64,000 nucleotides of DNA from Sinomonas humi (GTDB lineage Bacteria > Actinomycetota > Actinomycetes > Actinomycetales > Micrococcaceae), in assembly GCF_000802235.1 (NCBI RefSeq), contig NZ_JTDL01000141.1, positions 124,001 to 188,000 of the forward strand, read 5' to 3'. Positions 51,421-60,089 of the stretch are shown one piece after another (the first letter of the stretch is position 1; the number at the start of each line of letters is the position of its first letter). A program made the translations under genes and the position numbers. Below the pieces are notes generated by a model. That model searched no databases. It saw only the letters and a program-made list of their open reading frames with translations, and had not been told where the DNA came from.

Positions 51421-51456
51421 GGGCCCGAGGACGGCCGGGGGACCGGCCTCGGGCCC
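51421..51456 (-). promoter_or_regulatory. Stem-loop between aguA and the puuP-like gene
   Basis: GGGCCCGAGG pairs with CCTCGGGCCC over 10 bp, with further pairing inside the loop (CGGCC/GGCCG-like). It lies in the 5' leader of the permease gene and could act as a partial terminator or leader structure. Confidence 0.45.
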
Positions 51457-51555
51457 TGGGGAATATCACTCCTTGGGTGCGAGTGCATCTGTCGAAGGGC
51501 GTTGCGGGGAAGGCGCCGGCCTGGGTGTGGGCCGACGTCGGCTGCACCTAGGCGG

Positions 51556-52584
51556 TCAGCGGATGCCGACGCGAGGCTGCTGCTGGGTGATGCAATGGAT
51601 GCCGCCCCCGCGGGCAAAGATGACGCGGGCGTCGACGGCAGAGACTTGGCGCCCGCGGTAGGCGTCCGCGAGGAGGCGCAGTGCCTTCTCGTCCTGAGGG
51701 TCGCCGAACGAGCAGGCGATGACGCCCCCGTTGACGGCGACGTGGTTGATGTAGCTCCAGTCCACCCAGTCCTCGCCGTCGTGCAGTTGCTCGGGCGCCG
51801 GAACCTCGGTGATCTGCCAGGGCTTGCCGTCCGCGGTCCGCGAAGCGTGGAGGACCTCGAGCAGTTCTTGGCTCACCTCGTGGTCGGGGTGCTCCGGGTT
51901 GGTCTGCACGTGTACGAGCAACGCCCCCGGCGCCGGCATCGCGGCGACGAGATCCACATGGCCGCGCGTGCCGAACTCCTTCGCGTCCCGCGTGAGTCCG
52001 CGCGGGAGCCAGACGGCGTGGCGCGCGCCGATCGTACGCTGGAACTCGGCCTCGACATCGGCCTTCGTCAGCCCGGGGTTGCGGAAGGGGTCGAGCTGCA
52101 CCGATTCGGTGAGGAGCACGGTGCCCTGTCCGTCGGTCTGGAACCCGCCGCCCTCGTTGACGAGGCTGCTTGTGACGATTTCGGCGCGGGCAGCCTGGGC
52201 GACCGACCGGCCGATCGCCGAATCGTGCTCCCACGAGGCCCAACTCTGCTGGCCCCAGCCGTTGAAGACCCAGTCGACCGCCCCCAGCCGGCCGTCGTCG
52301 TCCGTCACGAAGCTCGGGCCGATGTCGCGCATCCAGGCGTCGTCGAGCGGTGCCTCGACGACGCCGATCCGTGCGTCGAGGTACGCCGCGGCGATGGCCC
52401 GATCCTCGCGGCGGACCACCACGGTGACGGGTTCGAAGCGGAGGGCGGCGTGGGCGACGGCGGCCCAGGCCGCGCGCGCTTCGTGGGCTTCGGCGTCGGT
52501 CTCTCCGAGGGTGTAGCCACCGGAGGGCCAAGCCATCCAGAGCTGCTCCTGCGGCTCGGTCTCCGCGGGCATTCGCCAGCTCAT
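51556..52584 (-). CDS. aguA: Agmatine deiminase
   Basis: A 342-residue peptidylarginine-deiminase-like pentein that turns agmatine into N-carbamoylputrescine and ammonia. Family features: WMRDIGPSFVTDDDGRLGAVDW, the substrate loop NEGGGFQTDGQGTVLLTE, RGHVDLVAAMPAPGALLVH (catalytic His) and the nucleophilic cysteine in ARGGGIHCITQQQPRVG near the end. The ATG overlaps the aguB stop (4 bp), so the two are coupled. Confidence 0.93.
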   Translation of the reverse strand: MSWRMPAETEPQEQLWMAWPSGGYTLGETDAEAHEARAAWAAVAHAALRFEPVTVVVRREDRAIAAAYLDARIGVVEAPLDDAWMRDIGPSFVTDDDGRLGAVDWVFNGWGQQSWASWEHDSAIGRSVAQAARAEIVTSSLVNEGGGFQTDGQGTVLLTESVQLDPFRNPGLTKADVEAEFQRTIGARHAVWLPRGLTRDAKEFGTRGHVDLVAAMPAPGALLVHVQTNPEHPDHEVSQELLEVLHASRTADGKPWQITEVPAPEQLHDGEDWVDWSYINHVAVNGGVIACSFGDPQDEKALRLLADAYRGRQVSAVDARVIFARGGGIHCITQQQPRVGIR

Positions 52585-53621
52585 GGCCGCGCGCCCTCGA
52601 GTTCAGGGGCGACGCCGAACGGGGCGTCGCGGTCGACGGGGGCGGTGAGCGCGGCGTACGTCTCGGGCCGGCGCGTGGTGAGGAAGGGGAAGAGGGTGAG
52701 CCAGTCCCGGCGCTGGTCGAGGTCGAGGTCGGCGATGAGGACGGCGGAGCCCTCGCGCGGGGCGCGGGCGAGGATGCGCCCGTAGGGGTCAGAGATGAAG
52801 GATGAGCCGTAGAACGTCACGAGACCCTCGTTGCCCCAACGGTTCGGGACGACCATGAAGAGCCCGTTTGCGATCCCGTTGCCGACGATGACCTGCCGCC
52901 AGAGCGGCTCGGTGTCGAAGTCGGGGTGCCCGGGCTCGGATCCGATGGCGGTGGGGTAGGCGAGGATCTCGGCGCCGTTGAGCGAGTAGACCCGCGCGAG
53001 CTCCGGGAACCACTCGTCCCAGCACGTGGGGAGGCCGAGGCGTGCACCACCGAGTTCTGCCGGAGCGTGGATGGGGTAGCCCTCGTTGGCTGCCTGAGGT
53101 TGGCCAGGCTGCGGGCCCTGATGGAAGAACTTGTCCTCGTAGTAGCCCTCCGTCACCGGGATGTGCAGCTTGTCCGTCGCGGCTAGGAGCGTGCCGTCCG
53201 GGCCGACGAGGATGGCGGTGTTGAAGCCGCGCTCGTCGCCCGCCTCGCCCTTGCGGTAGAGGCTCGCGTGCACCGCGATGTCGTGCTTCTGGGCTGCGCG
53301 GCGGGCGAAGGCCAGAGTCCGGCCGGCCTCGAGGTCTTCGGCGATACTGCTGGGCGTGTACTCCGGGAGCGTGTCGGCGGGGTAGCGCGAGAGGGTGAGT
53401 TCGGGGAGGAAGACCACCTTCGCGCCGCGAACCGCGGCTCGGCGGATGCCTTCCTCAAGCTCGGCTTCCGTTTCGGCAGGGTCCTCGTGCCACCGGTGCT
53501 GGACGAGCGCAACGCGGAGTGGCTCTCGGCGTGGGCTGGGGCGTTGTTGGCTGCGACCTTCGGTCGCGTCGCTCGTGCGGGCCCACGACACCGGGGGCTG
53601 CAGGGCAAGGATCTCGTGCAT
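52581..53621 (-). CDS. aguB: N-carbamoylputrescine amidase
   Basis: A 346-residue nitrilase-superfamily hydrolase that converts N-carbamoylputrescine to putrescine. The E-K-C triad is seen in VVFLPELTLSRY, ATDKLHIPVTEGYYE and LGLPTCWDEWFPELAR. The FHQGP and PNRWGNEG stretches fit the family. The ATG at 53621 follows AAGGA. Compared with typical members the N-terminus is about 30 residues longer (QPPVSWARTSDATEGRSQQR). A TetR-type palindrome lies 34 bp upstream. Confidence 0.9.
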   Translation of the reverse strand: MHEILALQPPVSWARTSDATEGRSQQRPSPRREPLRVALVQHRWHEDPAETEAELEEGIRRAAVRGAKVVFLPELTLSRYPADTLPEYTPSSIAEDLEAGRTLAFARRAAQKHDIAVHASLYRKGEAGDERGFNTAILVGPDGTLLAATDKLHIPVTEGYYEDKFFHQGPQPGQPQAANEGYPIHAPAELGGARLGLPTCWDEWFPELARVYSLNGAEILAYPTAIGSEPGHPDFDTEPLWRQVIVGNGIANGLFMVVPNRWGNEGLVTFYGSSFISDPYGRILARAPREGSAVLIADLDLDQRRDWLTLFPFLTTRRPETYAALTAPVDRDAPFGVAPELEGARP

Positions 53622-53655
53622 GGGGTCCTTCTTCGGGGAGGGTCTAGGGCGTCCG

Positions 53656-53676
53656 TAAATGAATGACGTTCGTTTA
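53656..53676. promoter_or_regulatory. TetR-type operator before aguBA
   Basis: TAAATGAA-N5-TTCGTTTA: 7 of 8 arm positions pair. It is nearly identical to the palindrome at 54469-54489 beside the TetR gene, which suggests one regulator for both transcripts. Confidence 0.65.
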
Positions 53677-53726
53677 ATTAGAACAGTGACGCAGCCCACG
53701 GTCAAGAGCATGAAGGCTGGGCGCGG

Positions 53727-54428
53727 TCAGGTGCGGGTTGCGAGCGTTGCGGCGAGCGTGCCGCGGAGGCCGGCGACGAGTGCGTTGAGCCCGAGGGCAA
53801 ACGCGTCGTCGGCCGCTTTCCGCCCGCGGCCTCGTCGTGCGGTCACGGCGTCGGCGAACGTTGGAGCGAGGTCGTGCTGCTCGCCGACGTCGAAGATCCA
53901 TTCCGGCGCCGCGACGTCCATCGCCGAACCGAGGACGAACGATTCGACAGCCACGATGGTGTCGATGATCAGGTCCTCGGGCCACCCGCCAGCCCGCAGC
54001 CCGCCGGCAACGCGCTCGTACATCTCGAGCGTGTGCGGGGCGCCCGTGATCGGAAGGACGGCGATGACGGGGATGAGCGGCGAGTGCTGGGCGAACGCCT
54101 CCCGGTACGAATAGGCCCAGCGGACCAAGGCGACGTCCCAGGGGTCGCGCCCGAACGCGGAGGTGTCGATGGTGTCGTTGACGTCGTCCTGGACCCAGTT
54201 GAGGACCTCGTCTTTCGAGGCCACGTGGTTGTAGAGGGCCGACGGCGCCGTCTTGAGCTCCCGGGCGAGAGCCGCCATGGTGAGCCCCTCGTAGCCTGAT
54301 CGCCCGATGATGGCGAGGGCCGCCGTCGTGATCTTGGCGCGGGAGAGGACCGGCCTCGAAGGCCGGCCACGCCGCCGCGGCGCGGGCGAGGCCATGGCCT
54401 CGGGCACATCGGGCAGGGCGGGTTCCAT
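53727..54428 (-). CDS. TetR-family repressor of the polyamine genes
   Basis: A 233-residue regulator with a TetR HTH at about residues 30-75 (SRAKITTAALAIIGRSGYEGLTMAALARELKTAPSALYNHVASKDEVLNWV) and a TetR_C-type ligand domain (TAPSALYNHV is the recognition helix). It is divergent from the amine oxidase gene, and a perfect 8-bp-arm palindrome lies between the two starts. The same palindrome precedes aguB, so it probably represses aguBA, the oxidase and itself until agmatine, putrescine or a related amine binds. Confidence 0.87.
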   Translation of the reverse strand: MEPALPDVPEAMASPAPRRRGRPSRPVLSRAKITTAALAIIGRSGYEGLTMAALARELKTAPSALYNHVASKDEVLNWVQDDVNDTIDTSAFGRDPWDVALVRWAYSYREAFAQHSPLIPVIAVLPITGAPHTLEMYERVAGGLRAGGWPEDLIIDTIVAVESFVLGSAMDVAAPEWIFDVGEQHDLAPTFADAVTARRGRGRKAADDAFALGLNALVAGLRGTLAATLATRT

Positions 54429-54468
54429 GTCTCGGAGTCTAGGCGACCAAAGGGGTTGCGTTCCGAGA

Positions 54469-54489
54469 TAAATGAACTATATTCATTTA
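54469..54489. promoter_or_regulatory. TetR operator between tetR-type gene and amine oxidase
   Basis: TAAATGAA-CTATA-TTCATTTA, with perfect 8-bp arms, sits 40 bp from the TetR start and 33 bp from the oxidase start. It is the AT-richest point of the region and probably overlaps both promoters. Confidence 0.7.
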
Positions 54490-54522
54490 GAGACCCGCAC
54501 CACTTTTCACGAAGGGAACACC

Positions 54523-55890
54523 ATGGCAGAGCAGAAGCGCCAGCTCCAGGCGGACGTCGTCGTCGTCGGAGCCGGACCCGCGGGCCTCATGGCCGCGCGC
54601 ACACTGACCAAGGCGGGCGAGCGGGTCGTTGTGCTCGAGGCCCGGGACCGGGTCGGAGGGCGCACGTGGAGCGATACGGTCGACGGCGCCTGGCTGGAGA
54701 TCGGTGGCCAGTGGATCAGCCCCGACCAGACTGAGCTGCTCGGGCTCGTCGAGGACCTCGGCAAGGAGACGTATCAGCGGTACCGCGAGGGCCGGAGCGT
54801 GTTCGTCGCAGGCGACGGGACGCGTACGGTCTACGAGGGCGCCGACTTCCCCGTCTCGCCGGGAACCCTTGCCGAGGTCGAGCGCCTCACCGGCATCCTC
54901 GACGGGCTCGCCGCCGAGCTCGGCCCGGAGGAGCCGTGGGCGCATCCCAAGGCCCGCGAGCTCGACACCATCTCGTTCCACCACTGGCTCCGCGCCCAAT
55001 CAGCCGACGAGGACGCGTGCGAGCTCATCGGCATGTTCATCGCCGGTGCCATGCTGACGAAGCCGGCCCACGCCTTCTCCGCGCTGCAGGCGGTCCTCAT
55101 GGCCGCGTCCGCGGGCTCGTTCAGCAATCTCCTCGACGAGGATTTCATCCTCGACCGCCGCGTCGTGGGCGGCATGCAGTCCGTGAGCGAGGCCATGGCC
55201 GCGGAGCTGGGGGACGCCGTCGTCCTCAACGCCCCGGTGCGCACCCTCGCGTGGGGCGCGGACGGCGTGCGCGCAGAGGCCGACGGCGTGATCGTCACCG
55301 CGCACCGTGCGATCCTCGCCGTCCCGCCAACCCTCTACAGCCGCATCTCCTACGAGCCGCCGCTGCCGCGCCGCCAGCACCAGCTGCACCAGCACCTCTC
55401 GATGGGCCTCGTCATCAAGGTGCACGCCGTCTACGAGCGCCCCTTCTGGCGGGACGAGGATCTTTCGGGCACGTGCTTCGGCGTCGGCCAGATCGTGCAG
55501 GAGGTCTACGACAACACCAACTACGGAGACGAGCGCGGAACCCTCGTCGGCTTCGTCTCCGACGAATACGCCGACGCGATGTTCGCCCTGACTGCCGAGG
55601 AGCGCAAGGCCGCCATCCTCGGTTCGATCGCCCACTACCTCGGCCCGGAAGCCCTGAACGCAGAGGTCTACTACGAGTCCGACTGGGGCTCTGAGGAGTG
55701 GACGCGCGGAGCCTACGCTGCGAGCTTCGACCTTGGCGGCCTTTCCCGCTACGGCGCGGAGCAGCGCACGCCCGTGGGGCCCATCCACTTCGCCTGCTCG
55801 GACATCGCCTCCGAGGGCTACCAGCACGTCGACGGGGCTCTCCGGATGGGCCGCCGCGCCGCCGAAGAGATTCTCGCCGCGCGCGTCTGA
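54523..55890 (+). CDS. Flavin monoamine oxidase, probable putrescine oxidase
   Basis: A 455-residue FAD amine oxidase. Dinucleotide motif VVVVGAGPAGLMAARTLTKAGERVVVLEARDRVGGRTWSD; substrate/FAD segments GAWLEIGGQWISPDQTE, HLSMGLVIKVHAVYERPFW and the C-terminal FAD loop FACSDIASEGYQHVDGALRMGRRAAEEI. It would oxidise putrescine (made by AguA/AguB) to 4-aminobutanal, ammonia and H2O2. The ATG at 54523 follows GAAGGGA. Putrescine is inferred from neighbours; other primary amines such as tyramine are possible. Confidence 0.85.
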   Translation: MAEQKRQLQADVVVVGAGPAGLMAARTLTKAGERVVVLEARDRVGGRTWSDTVDGAWLEIGGQWISPDQTELLGLVEDLGKETYQRYREGRSVFVAGDGTRTVYEGADFPVSPGTLAEVERLTGILDGLAAELGPEEPWAHPKARELDTISFHHWLRAQSADEDACELIGMFIAGAMLTKPAHAFSALQAVLMAASAGSFSNLLDEDFILDRRVVGGMQSVSEAMAAELGDAVVLNAPVRTLAWGADGVRAEADGVIVTAHRAILAVPPTLYSRISYEPPLPRRQHQLHQHLSMGLVIKVHAVYERPFWRDEDLSGTCFGVGQIVQEVYDNTNYGDERGTLVGFVSDEYADAMFALTAEERKAAILGSIAHYLGPEALNAEVYYESDWGSEEWTRGAYAASFDLGGLSRYGAEQRTPVGPIHFACSDIASEGYQHVDGALRMGRRAAEEILAARV

Positions 55891-55895
55891 GCCCC

Positions 55896-56552
55896 TCAGC
55901 CCCGTGTGGCCCCCACGACGTGCCACACGGGGCGGTCCCTCCGGTACTGAGGGATGAGGCCGCGGCTCCGCACGACGTCGACCATCGCCGCCGGCCGATG
56001 CACGTACCCGCGGAAGGACCGCCCCGAAGCGTCGAGCATCGCGTTCATTCCCCTGATGAAGAGCCGCGAGAAGGGATTGGCCGTCGGGTAGCTGAACACG
56101 AGCGCCCGGCGCGCATGGTCCGCGGCCGCGCCGAGCAGCCGAGCGTAGTCCGGGTAGCAGCAGACCACGCGGTGGAGGACGACGACGTCGGCCGGCTCGA
56201 CGTCGTCCGGCGCCTCGGCGATGTTGACCCCGAGGCGACGCTCGACCCGCTCCTCGAGACCAACCGCGTGGGCGAGCCGCCGTGCATCGTCTTCGTATCC
56301 CGCTGACAGTTCGAGGTTCACTGTGCGGGCGGCACCGTGCTTGAGCAACTCGAGCTGGATCTCGCCGACGCCTCCGCCGATCTCCAGGACAGACGCGCCC
56401 TCAATGCCCGCGTTGGTGAGGAAGTCGACGATGTTCTGCTCTGGTTTGCCGAGGCCTTTGCGCCCGTAACGGCGTGCGATCGCTCCGGAGAAGCGCGAGT
56501 TGAAGACGGCGTCATACCGTTCGGGCTCCACTGGTCCGCAGCAAGAATTCAT
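55896..56552 (-). CDS. Class I SAM-dependent methyltransferase
   Basis: A 218-residue methyltransferase. It begins MNSCCGPVEPERYDAVFNSRFSGAIARRYGRKG, a recognisable actinobacterial group, followed by the SAM-binding motif ASVLEIGGGVGEIQLELL and the acidic loop VNLELSAGYEDDARRL. Motif post-II is in ADVVVLHRVVCCYPDY. The ATG at 56552 gives the group's standard start; an ATG at 56597 would add 15 residues. It converges with the amine oxidase gene, only 5 bp apart. Substrate unknown. Confidence 0.8.
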   Translation of the reverse strand: MNSCCGPVEPERYDAVFNSRFSGAIARRYGRKGLGKPEQNIVDFLTNAGIEGASVLEIGGGVGEIQLELLKHGAARTVNLELSAGYEDDARRLAHAVGLEERVERRLGVNIAEAPDDVEPADVVVLHRVVCCYPDYARLLGAAADHARRALVFSYPTANPFSRLFIRGMNAMLDASGRSFRGYVHRPAAMVDVVRSRGLIPQYRRDRPVWHVVGATRG

Positions 56553-56632
56553 GGCACGAGTATCCGCCTTCGTTGACGTCGCGTCGTCCTGACGCAAGGC
56601 TGGGCCTGTTCCCGACGGAAGGGCCCGGACGA

Positions 56633-58288
56633 GTGCGGAATTCCCTCGACAGCGATGTCATCGTCATCGGCGCCGGCCTCGCCGGGCTCGTGGCTGCCGT
56701 CGAGGCGGCCAACGCGGGGCGCCGCGTGACCATCGTCGAACAGGAACCCGCGCAGTCCCTGGGCGGCCAAGCCTTTTGGTCTCTCGGGGGCCTCTTCCTC
56801 GTCGATTCTCCCGAGCAGCGCCGCATGGGCGTCCGAGATTCGCGAGACCTGGCGGCCCAGGACTGGTTCGGCAGCGCGCAGTTCGACCGCCCCGAGGACT
56901 ACTGGCCCCGACGGTGGGCCGAGGCGTATCTCGACTTCGCCGCGGGGGAGAAACGCGCGTGGCTGCACGGGCTTGGGGTCCGGTTCTTCCCGGTGGTTGG
57001 CTGGGCGGAGCGCGGCGACGGCCGTGCCGAGGGGCATGGGAACTCGGTGCCGCGATTCCACCTCACGTGGGGTACCGGTCCAGGCCTTCTCGAACCCTTT
57101 GTGCGCCGGGTCCGGTCGCTTGCCGATGCCGGGAGGATCCGCTTGCTCTTCCGGCACCGGGTGGACTTGCTGCTCGTCGAGGGAGGCGCCGTTGTCGGAG
57201 TGCGGTGCGCCGTGCTCGAGCCTTCGTCGACGCCACGCGGGATGGCGAGCTCCCGGACGGTGACGGGTGAGGCGGAACTCCGCGCCTCCGCCGTCGTCGT
57301 CGCCTCGGGCGGGATCGGCGGGAACCATGACCTCGTGCGTAGGATGTGGCCCGCGCGACTCGGGACCCCGCCGTCGTCCATGGTTGCCGGCGTGCCCGCG
57401 CACGTGGACGGGCGGATGCTCGGCATCGCCGAGGACGCCGGGGGACGTCTCATCAACGGGGATCGCATGTGGCACTACGTCGAGGGCCTGCGGAATTGGA
57501 ACCCGGTCTGGGAGAACCACGGGATCCGGATCCTTCCAGGGCCCTCCTCGGTATGGCTCGACGCGGCCGGGCGGCGCCTCCCTCCGCCGTTGTTCCCGGG
57601 CTTCGACACGCTCGGGACCCTGCGGCACCTGAGGGAGACGGGGTACGACTATTCGTGGTTCGTCCTGACCCAGAAGATCATCGAGAAGGAATTCGCGCTC
57701 TCCGGGTCGGAACAGAACCCCGACCTGACGGGAAAGGACCTGCGGCTCCTCCTTGGGCGCGTCCGTGGTGGCGTCTCCGAGCCGATCGGGGCCTTCATGA
57801 GGCATGGGCCGGATTTCGTCGTGGCGACATCGCTCGGCCAGCTTGTGGAGGGAATGAACCGGGTGGGGGAGCCGGGGCTCATCTCGGAGTCGGGGCTGCG
57901 AGACGTTCTCGAGGCGCGGGACCGGGAGATCGAGAACCCGTTCGGGAAGGACGCCCAGGTCATGTTCCTGCGCGGGCACCGGCGTTACCGGGGCGATCGG
58001 CTCATTCGGGTTGCCGCTCCGCACCGGATCCTCGACCCTTCGGCTGGCCCGCTGATCGCGGTCCGCCTCAACATCCTCACGCGCAAGACCTTGGGGGGAC
58101 TTGAGACGGACCTCTCGGGACGCTGCCTGTCCGTGTCTGGGCAGCCAGTCCCCGGGCTGTTCGCTGCGGGCGAGGCCGCCGGATTCGGCGGCGGCGGGAT
58201 GATGGGCTACAACGCCCTCGAAGGGACGTTCCTCGGAGGGTGCCTCTTCTCGGGCCGGGTGGCGGGGCGGACTGCGACGTCGGCTTGA
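56633..58288 (+). CDS. FAD-binding dehydrogenase (3-ketosteroid-delta1-dehydrogenase/fumarate-reductase flavoprotein family)
   Basis: A 551-residue flavoprotein: FAD motif VIVIGAGLAGLVAAVEAANAGRRVTIVEQE, then GGQAFWSLGGLFLVDSPEQRRMG, a middle segment with VVASGGIGGNHDLVRRMWP, and a C-terminal FAD closure LFAAGEAAGFGGGGMMGYNALEGTFLGGCLFSGRVAG. The group is annotated as FAD-binding dehydrogenase near KstD; the true electron acceptor and substrate are not known. The GTG at 56633 follows GGAAGGG. It stands alone, divergent from the methyltransferase by 80 bp. Confidence 0.83.
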   Translation: MRNSLDSDVIVIGAGLAGLVAAVEAANAGRRVTIVEQEPAQSLGGQAFWSLGGLFLVDSPEQRRMGVRDSRDLAAQDWFGSAQFDRPEDYWPRRWAEAYLDFAAGEKRAWLHGLGVRFFPVVGWAERGDGRAEGHGNSVPRFHLTWGTGPGLLEPFVRRVRSLADAGRIRLLFRHRVDLLLVEGGAVVGVRCAVLEPSSTPRGMASSRTVTGEAELRASAVVVASGGIGGNHDLVRRMWPARLGTPPSSMVAGVPAHVDGRMLGIAEDAGGRLINGDRMWHYVEGLRNWNPVWENHGIRILPGPSSVWLDAAGRRLPPPLFPGFDTLGTLRHLRETGYDYSWFVLTQKIIEKEFALSGSEQNPDLTGKDLRLLLGRVRGGVSEPIGAFMRHGPDFVVATSLGQLVEGMNRVGEPGLISESGLRDVLEARDREIENPFGKDAQVMFLRGHRRYRGDRLIRVAAPHRILDPSAGPLIAVRLNILTRKTLGGLETDLSGRCLSVSGQPVPGLFAAGEAAGFGGGGMMGYNALEGTFLGGCLFSGRVAGRTATSA

Positions 58289-58320
58289 GTGCCGCGTCTG
58301 CCTGGGCGTGTGGGCGCGTG

Positions 58321-58380
58321 GGCCGCGCGCTCCAGCCCACTTCTGCGGCGCCGTGAGCCGTGGCGGGCCGAGACACGCCG
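58321..58380. repeat. CCAGCCCACTTCTG-family intergenic repeat
   Basis: GCGCGCTCCAGCCCACTTCT (58325-58344) matches the left arm of the repeat at 36074, and GACACGCCGC at 58372-58381 matches its centre. The following GGGCGGGAGCGCGG is a weak right arm. It lies between the KstD-like gene and the tRNA terminator. Confidence 0.65.
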
Positions 58381-58447
58381 CTTCCCGAGTGATTGAGAAA
58401 TCACAACCGGGCGGGAGCGCGGCGGCGAGCGAACTCAAGGCATGAAA

Positions 58448-58479
58448 AAGGCCCCGGATCCAGTTGGATCCGGGGCCTT
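58448..58479 (-). terminator. Intrinsic terminator of the tRNA-fMet transcript
   Basis: AAGGCCCCGGATCC pairs perfectly over 14 bp with GGATCCGGGGCCTT round a 4-base loop. On the minus strand it is followed by a run of T (AAAAA at 58445-58449 on the plus strand). It directly follows the tRNA 3' end. Confidence 0.85.
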
Positions 58480-58482
58480 CCC

Positions 58483-58559
58483 TGGTTGCGGGGGCAGGAT
58501 TTGAACCTACGACCTCTGGGTTATGAGCCCAGCGAGCTACCGAACTGCTCCACCCCGCG
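58483..58559 (-). tRNA. Initiator tRNA-Met (CAT), CCA encoded
   Basis: On the minus strand the 77-nt sequence folds as a normal cloverleaf with anticodon CAT (58523-58525 on plus) and encoded CCA. Two marks identify the initiator: position 1 is C facing A72, an unpaired end of the acceptor stem, and the anticodon stem has three consecutive G-C pairs (GGG before and CCC after the loop CTCATAA). The T-loop reads GGTTCAAATCC. A strong terminator follows immediately. Confidence 0.95.
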
Positions 58560-58658
58560 GCGCTTGATCTACTTTACCCGCTAGGCGCTCGGGAAGCGAA
58601 TCGACGGCTTGCAGGGCTGCACGGGGCTCGGCCCTGATGCGAGACCGCAGCTGGACGG

Positions 58659-60089
58659 TCAGCGGAGGTGATCTACAAGCGTGCCGGCGATCCCGTTGTA
58701 CGAGGCGGGAGTCAGGGCGAGGAGGCGAGCCTCGGCGTCGGAGGAGAGCCCCAGGCCAGAGACGAACTCCTTCATCCGTGCGGCATCCACGCGGTGGCCT
58801 CGCGTGAGGTCCTTGAGCCGCTCATACGGGTTGTCCATCCCCGGGACCCCCGCGATCGCTTCCGCCCGCATGACCATCTGGATAGCCTCGGCGAGGACTT
58901 CCCAGTTCTGGTCGAGATCGGAGGCGAGGACGTTCTCGGCCACGTCGAGGCCCCCGAGACCCCTTGCGACGTTGCTGATCGCGAGCAGCGAGTGACCGAA
59001 CGCGACCCCGATGTTCCGCTGGCTCGAGGAGTCCGTGAGGTCCCGCTGCCAACGGCTCGTCACGAGCGTGGCCCCCAGAGTGTCGAGGAGGGCCGAGGAG
59101 ATCTCGAGGTTCGCCTCTGCGTTCTCGAAGCGGATGGGGTTGACCTTGTGCGGCATGGTCGAGGATCCCGTAGCGCCAGCGACTGGAATCTGTGCGAAGT
59201 AGCCGATTGAGATGTAGCTCCAGACATCCGTGCAGACGTTGTGCAGGATCCGGTTGAAGCGGGCCATGTCGGCGTACAGCTCGGCCTGCCAGTCGTGGCT
59301 CTCGATCTGAGTCGTCAAAGGGTTCCATGTGAGGCCGAGCCCCTCCACGAACGACTTGGCGACCTGCTGCCAGTCGGCACTGGGCACCGAGGCGACGTGG
59401 GCCGCGAAATCACCTGTGGCGCCATTGATCTTCCCGAGGAATTCCGTCCGCTCAATGCGGTCGAGCTGGCGGCCGAGACGGTGCGCCATGACGGCGAGTT
59501 CCTTGCCGAGGGTCGTGGGCGTTGCCGGCTGGCCATGGGTCCGGGAGAGCATCGGGACGTCCCGATTCTCTCGAGCCATGGCCGCAATCTGTTCGACGAG
59601 CTTGCGCGCCGCCGGCAGCCATACCTCCTCCACAGCACCCTTGATGCCCAGGGCGTAGGAGAGGTTGTTGATGTCCTCGGACGTGCAGCCGAAGTGGACC
59701 AGCGCAGTGAGACGGGAGAGCCCGAGCGCCTCGAGCCGGCGGCCGATGTAGTACTCGACGGCCTTGACGTCATGCACCGTCACAGCCTCGATCTCGGCGA
59801 GCTCCGTGACCGAGTCACCATCGAACTCCGTGACGATGGCCCGGAGCCCCGACTCCTGCTCTTCCGAGAGCGGCTGCGTGCCGGGAAGTACGGAATTCTT
59901 CGTGAGGTGAATGAACCATTCGACCTCGACGGCGACGCGATCGCGGTTGAGGGCTGCTTCCGAGAGATAGTCGACGAGAGGGGCCACCGCCGGACGGTAC
60001 CGACCGTCGAGGGGGCCGAGCGCGATCTGCTCGGAGGAGCTCGCGAGGGACAGCCTGCCGGAAGGAATACGTACGGGGGTCTCAGCCAT
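58659..60089 (-). CDS. purB: Adenylosuccinate lyase
   Basis: A 476-residue fumarase/aspartase-superfamily enzyme that releases fumarate from SAICAR and adenylosuccinate in purine synthesis. The signature is GATGSSTMPHKVNPIRFEN; other conserved parts are LGPLDGRYRPAVAPLVDYLSE, HFGCTSEDINNLSYAL and SRTHGQPATPTTLGKELAV. The sequence is of the E. coli-type subgroup (long form). The ATG at 60089 has GGAGG very near; 60098 is possible. Housekeeping gene. Confidence 0.94.
   Translation of the reverse strand: MAETPVRIPSGRLSLASSSEQIALGPLDGRYRPAVAPLVDYLSEAALNRDRVAVEVEWFIHLTKNSVLPGTQPLSEEQESGLRAIVTEFDGDSVTELAEIEAVTVHDVKAVEYYIGRRLEALGLSRLTALVHFGCTSEDINNLSYALGIKGAVEEVWLPAARKLVEQIAAMARENRDVPMLSRTHGQPATPTTLGKELAVMAHRLGRQLDRIERTEFLGKINGATGDFAAHVASVPSADWQQVAKSFVEGLGLTWNPLTTQIESHDWQAELYADMARFNRILHNVCTDVWSYISIGYFAQIPVAGATGSSTMPHKVNPIRFENAEANLEISSALLDTLGATLVTSRWQRDLTDSSSQRNIGVAFGHSLLAISNVARGLGGLDVAENVLASDLDQNWEVLAEAIQMVMRAEAIAGVPGMDNPYERLKDLTRGHRVDAARMKEFVSGLGLSSDAEARLLALTPASYNGIAGTLVDHLR

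Noticed and set aside
58321-58480. tRNA-associated integration site (attL/attR) near the tRNA-fMet
   Set aside because: No integrase gene and no second copy of the tRNA 3' end were seen in the window; the inverted repeat there is the tRNA terminator.
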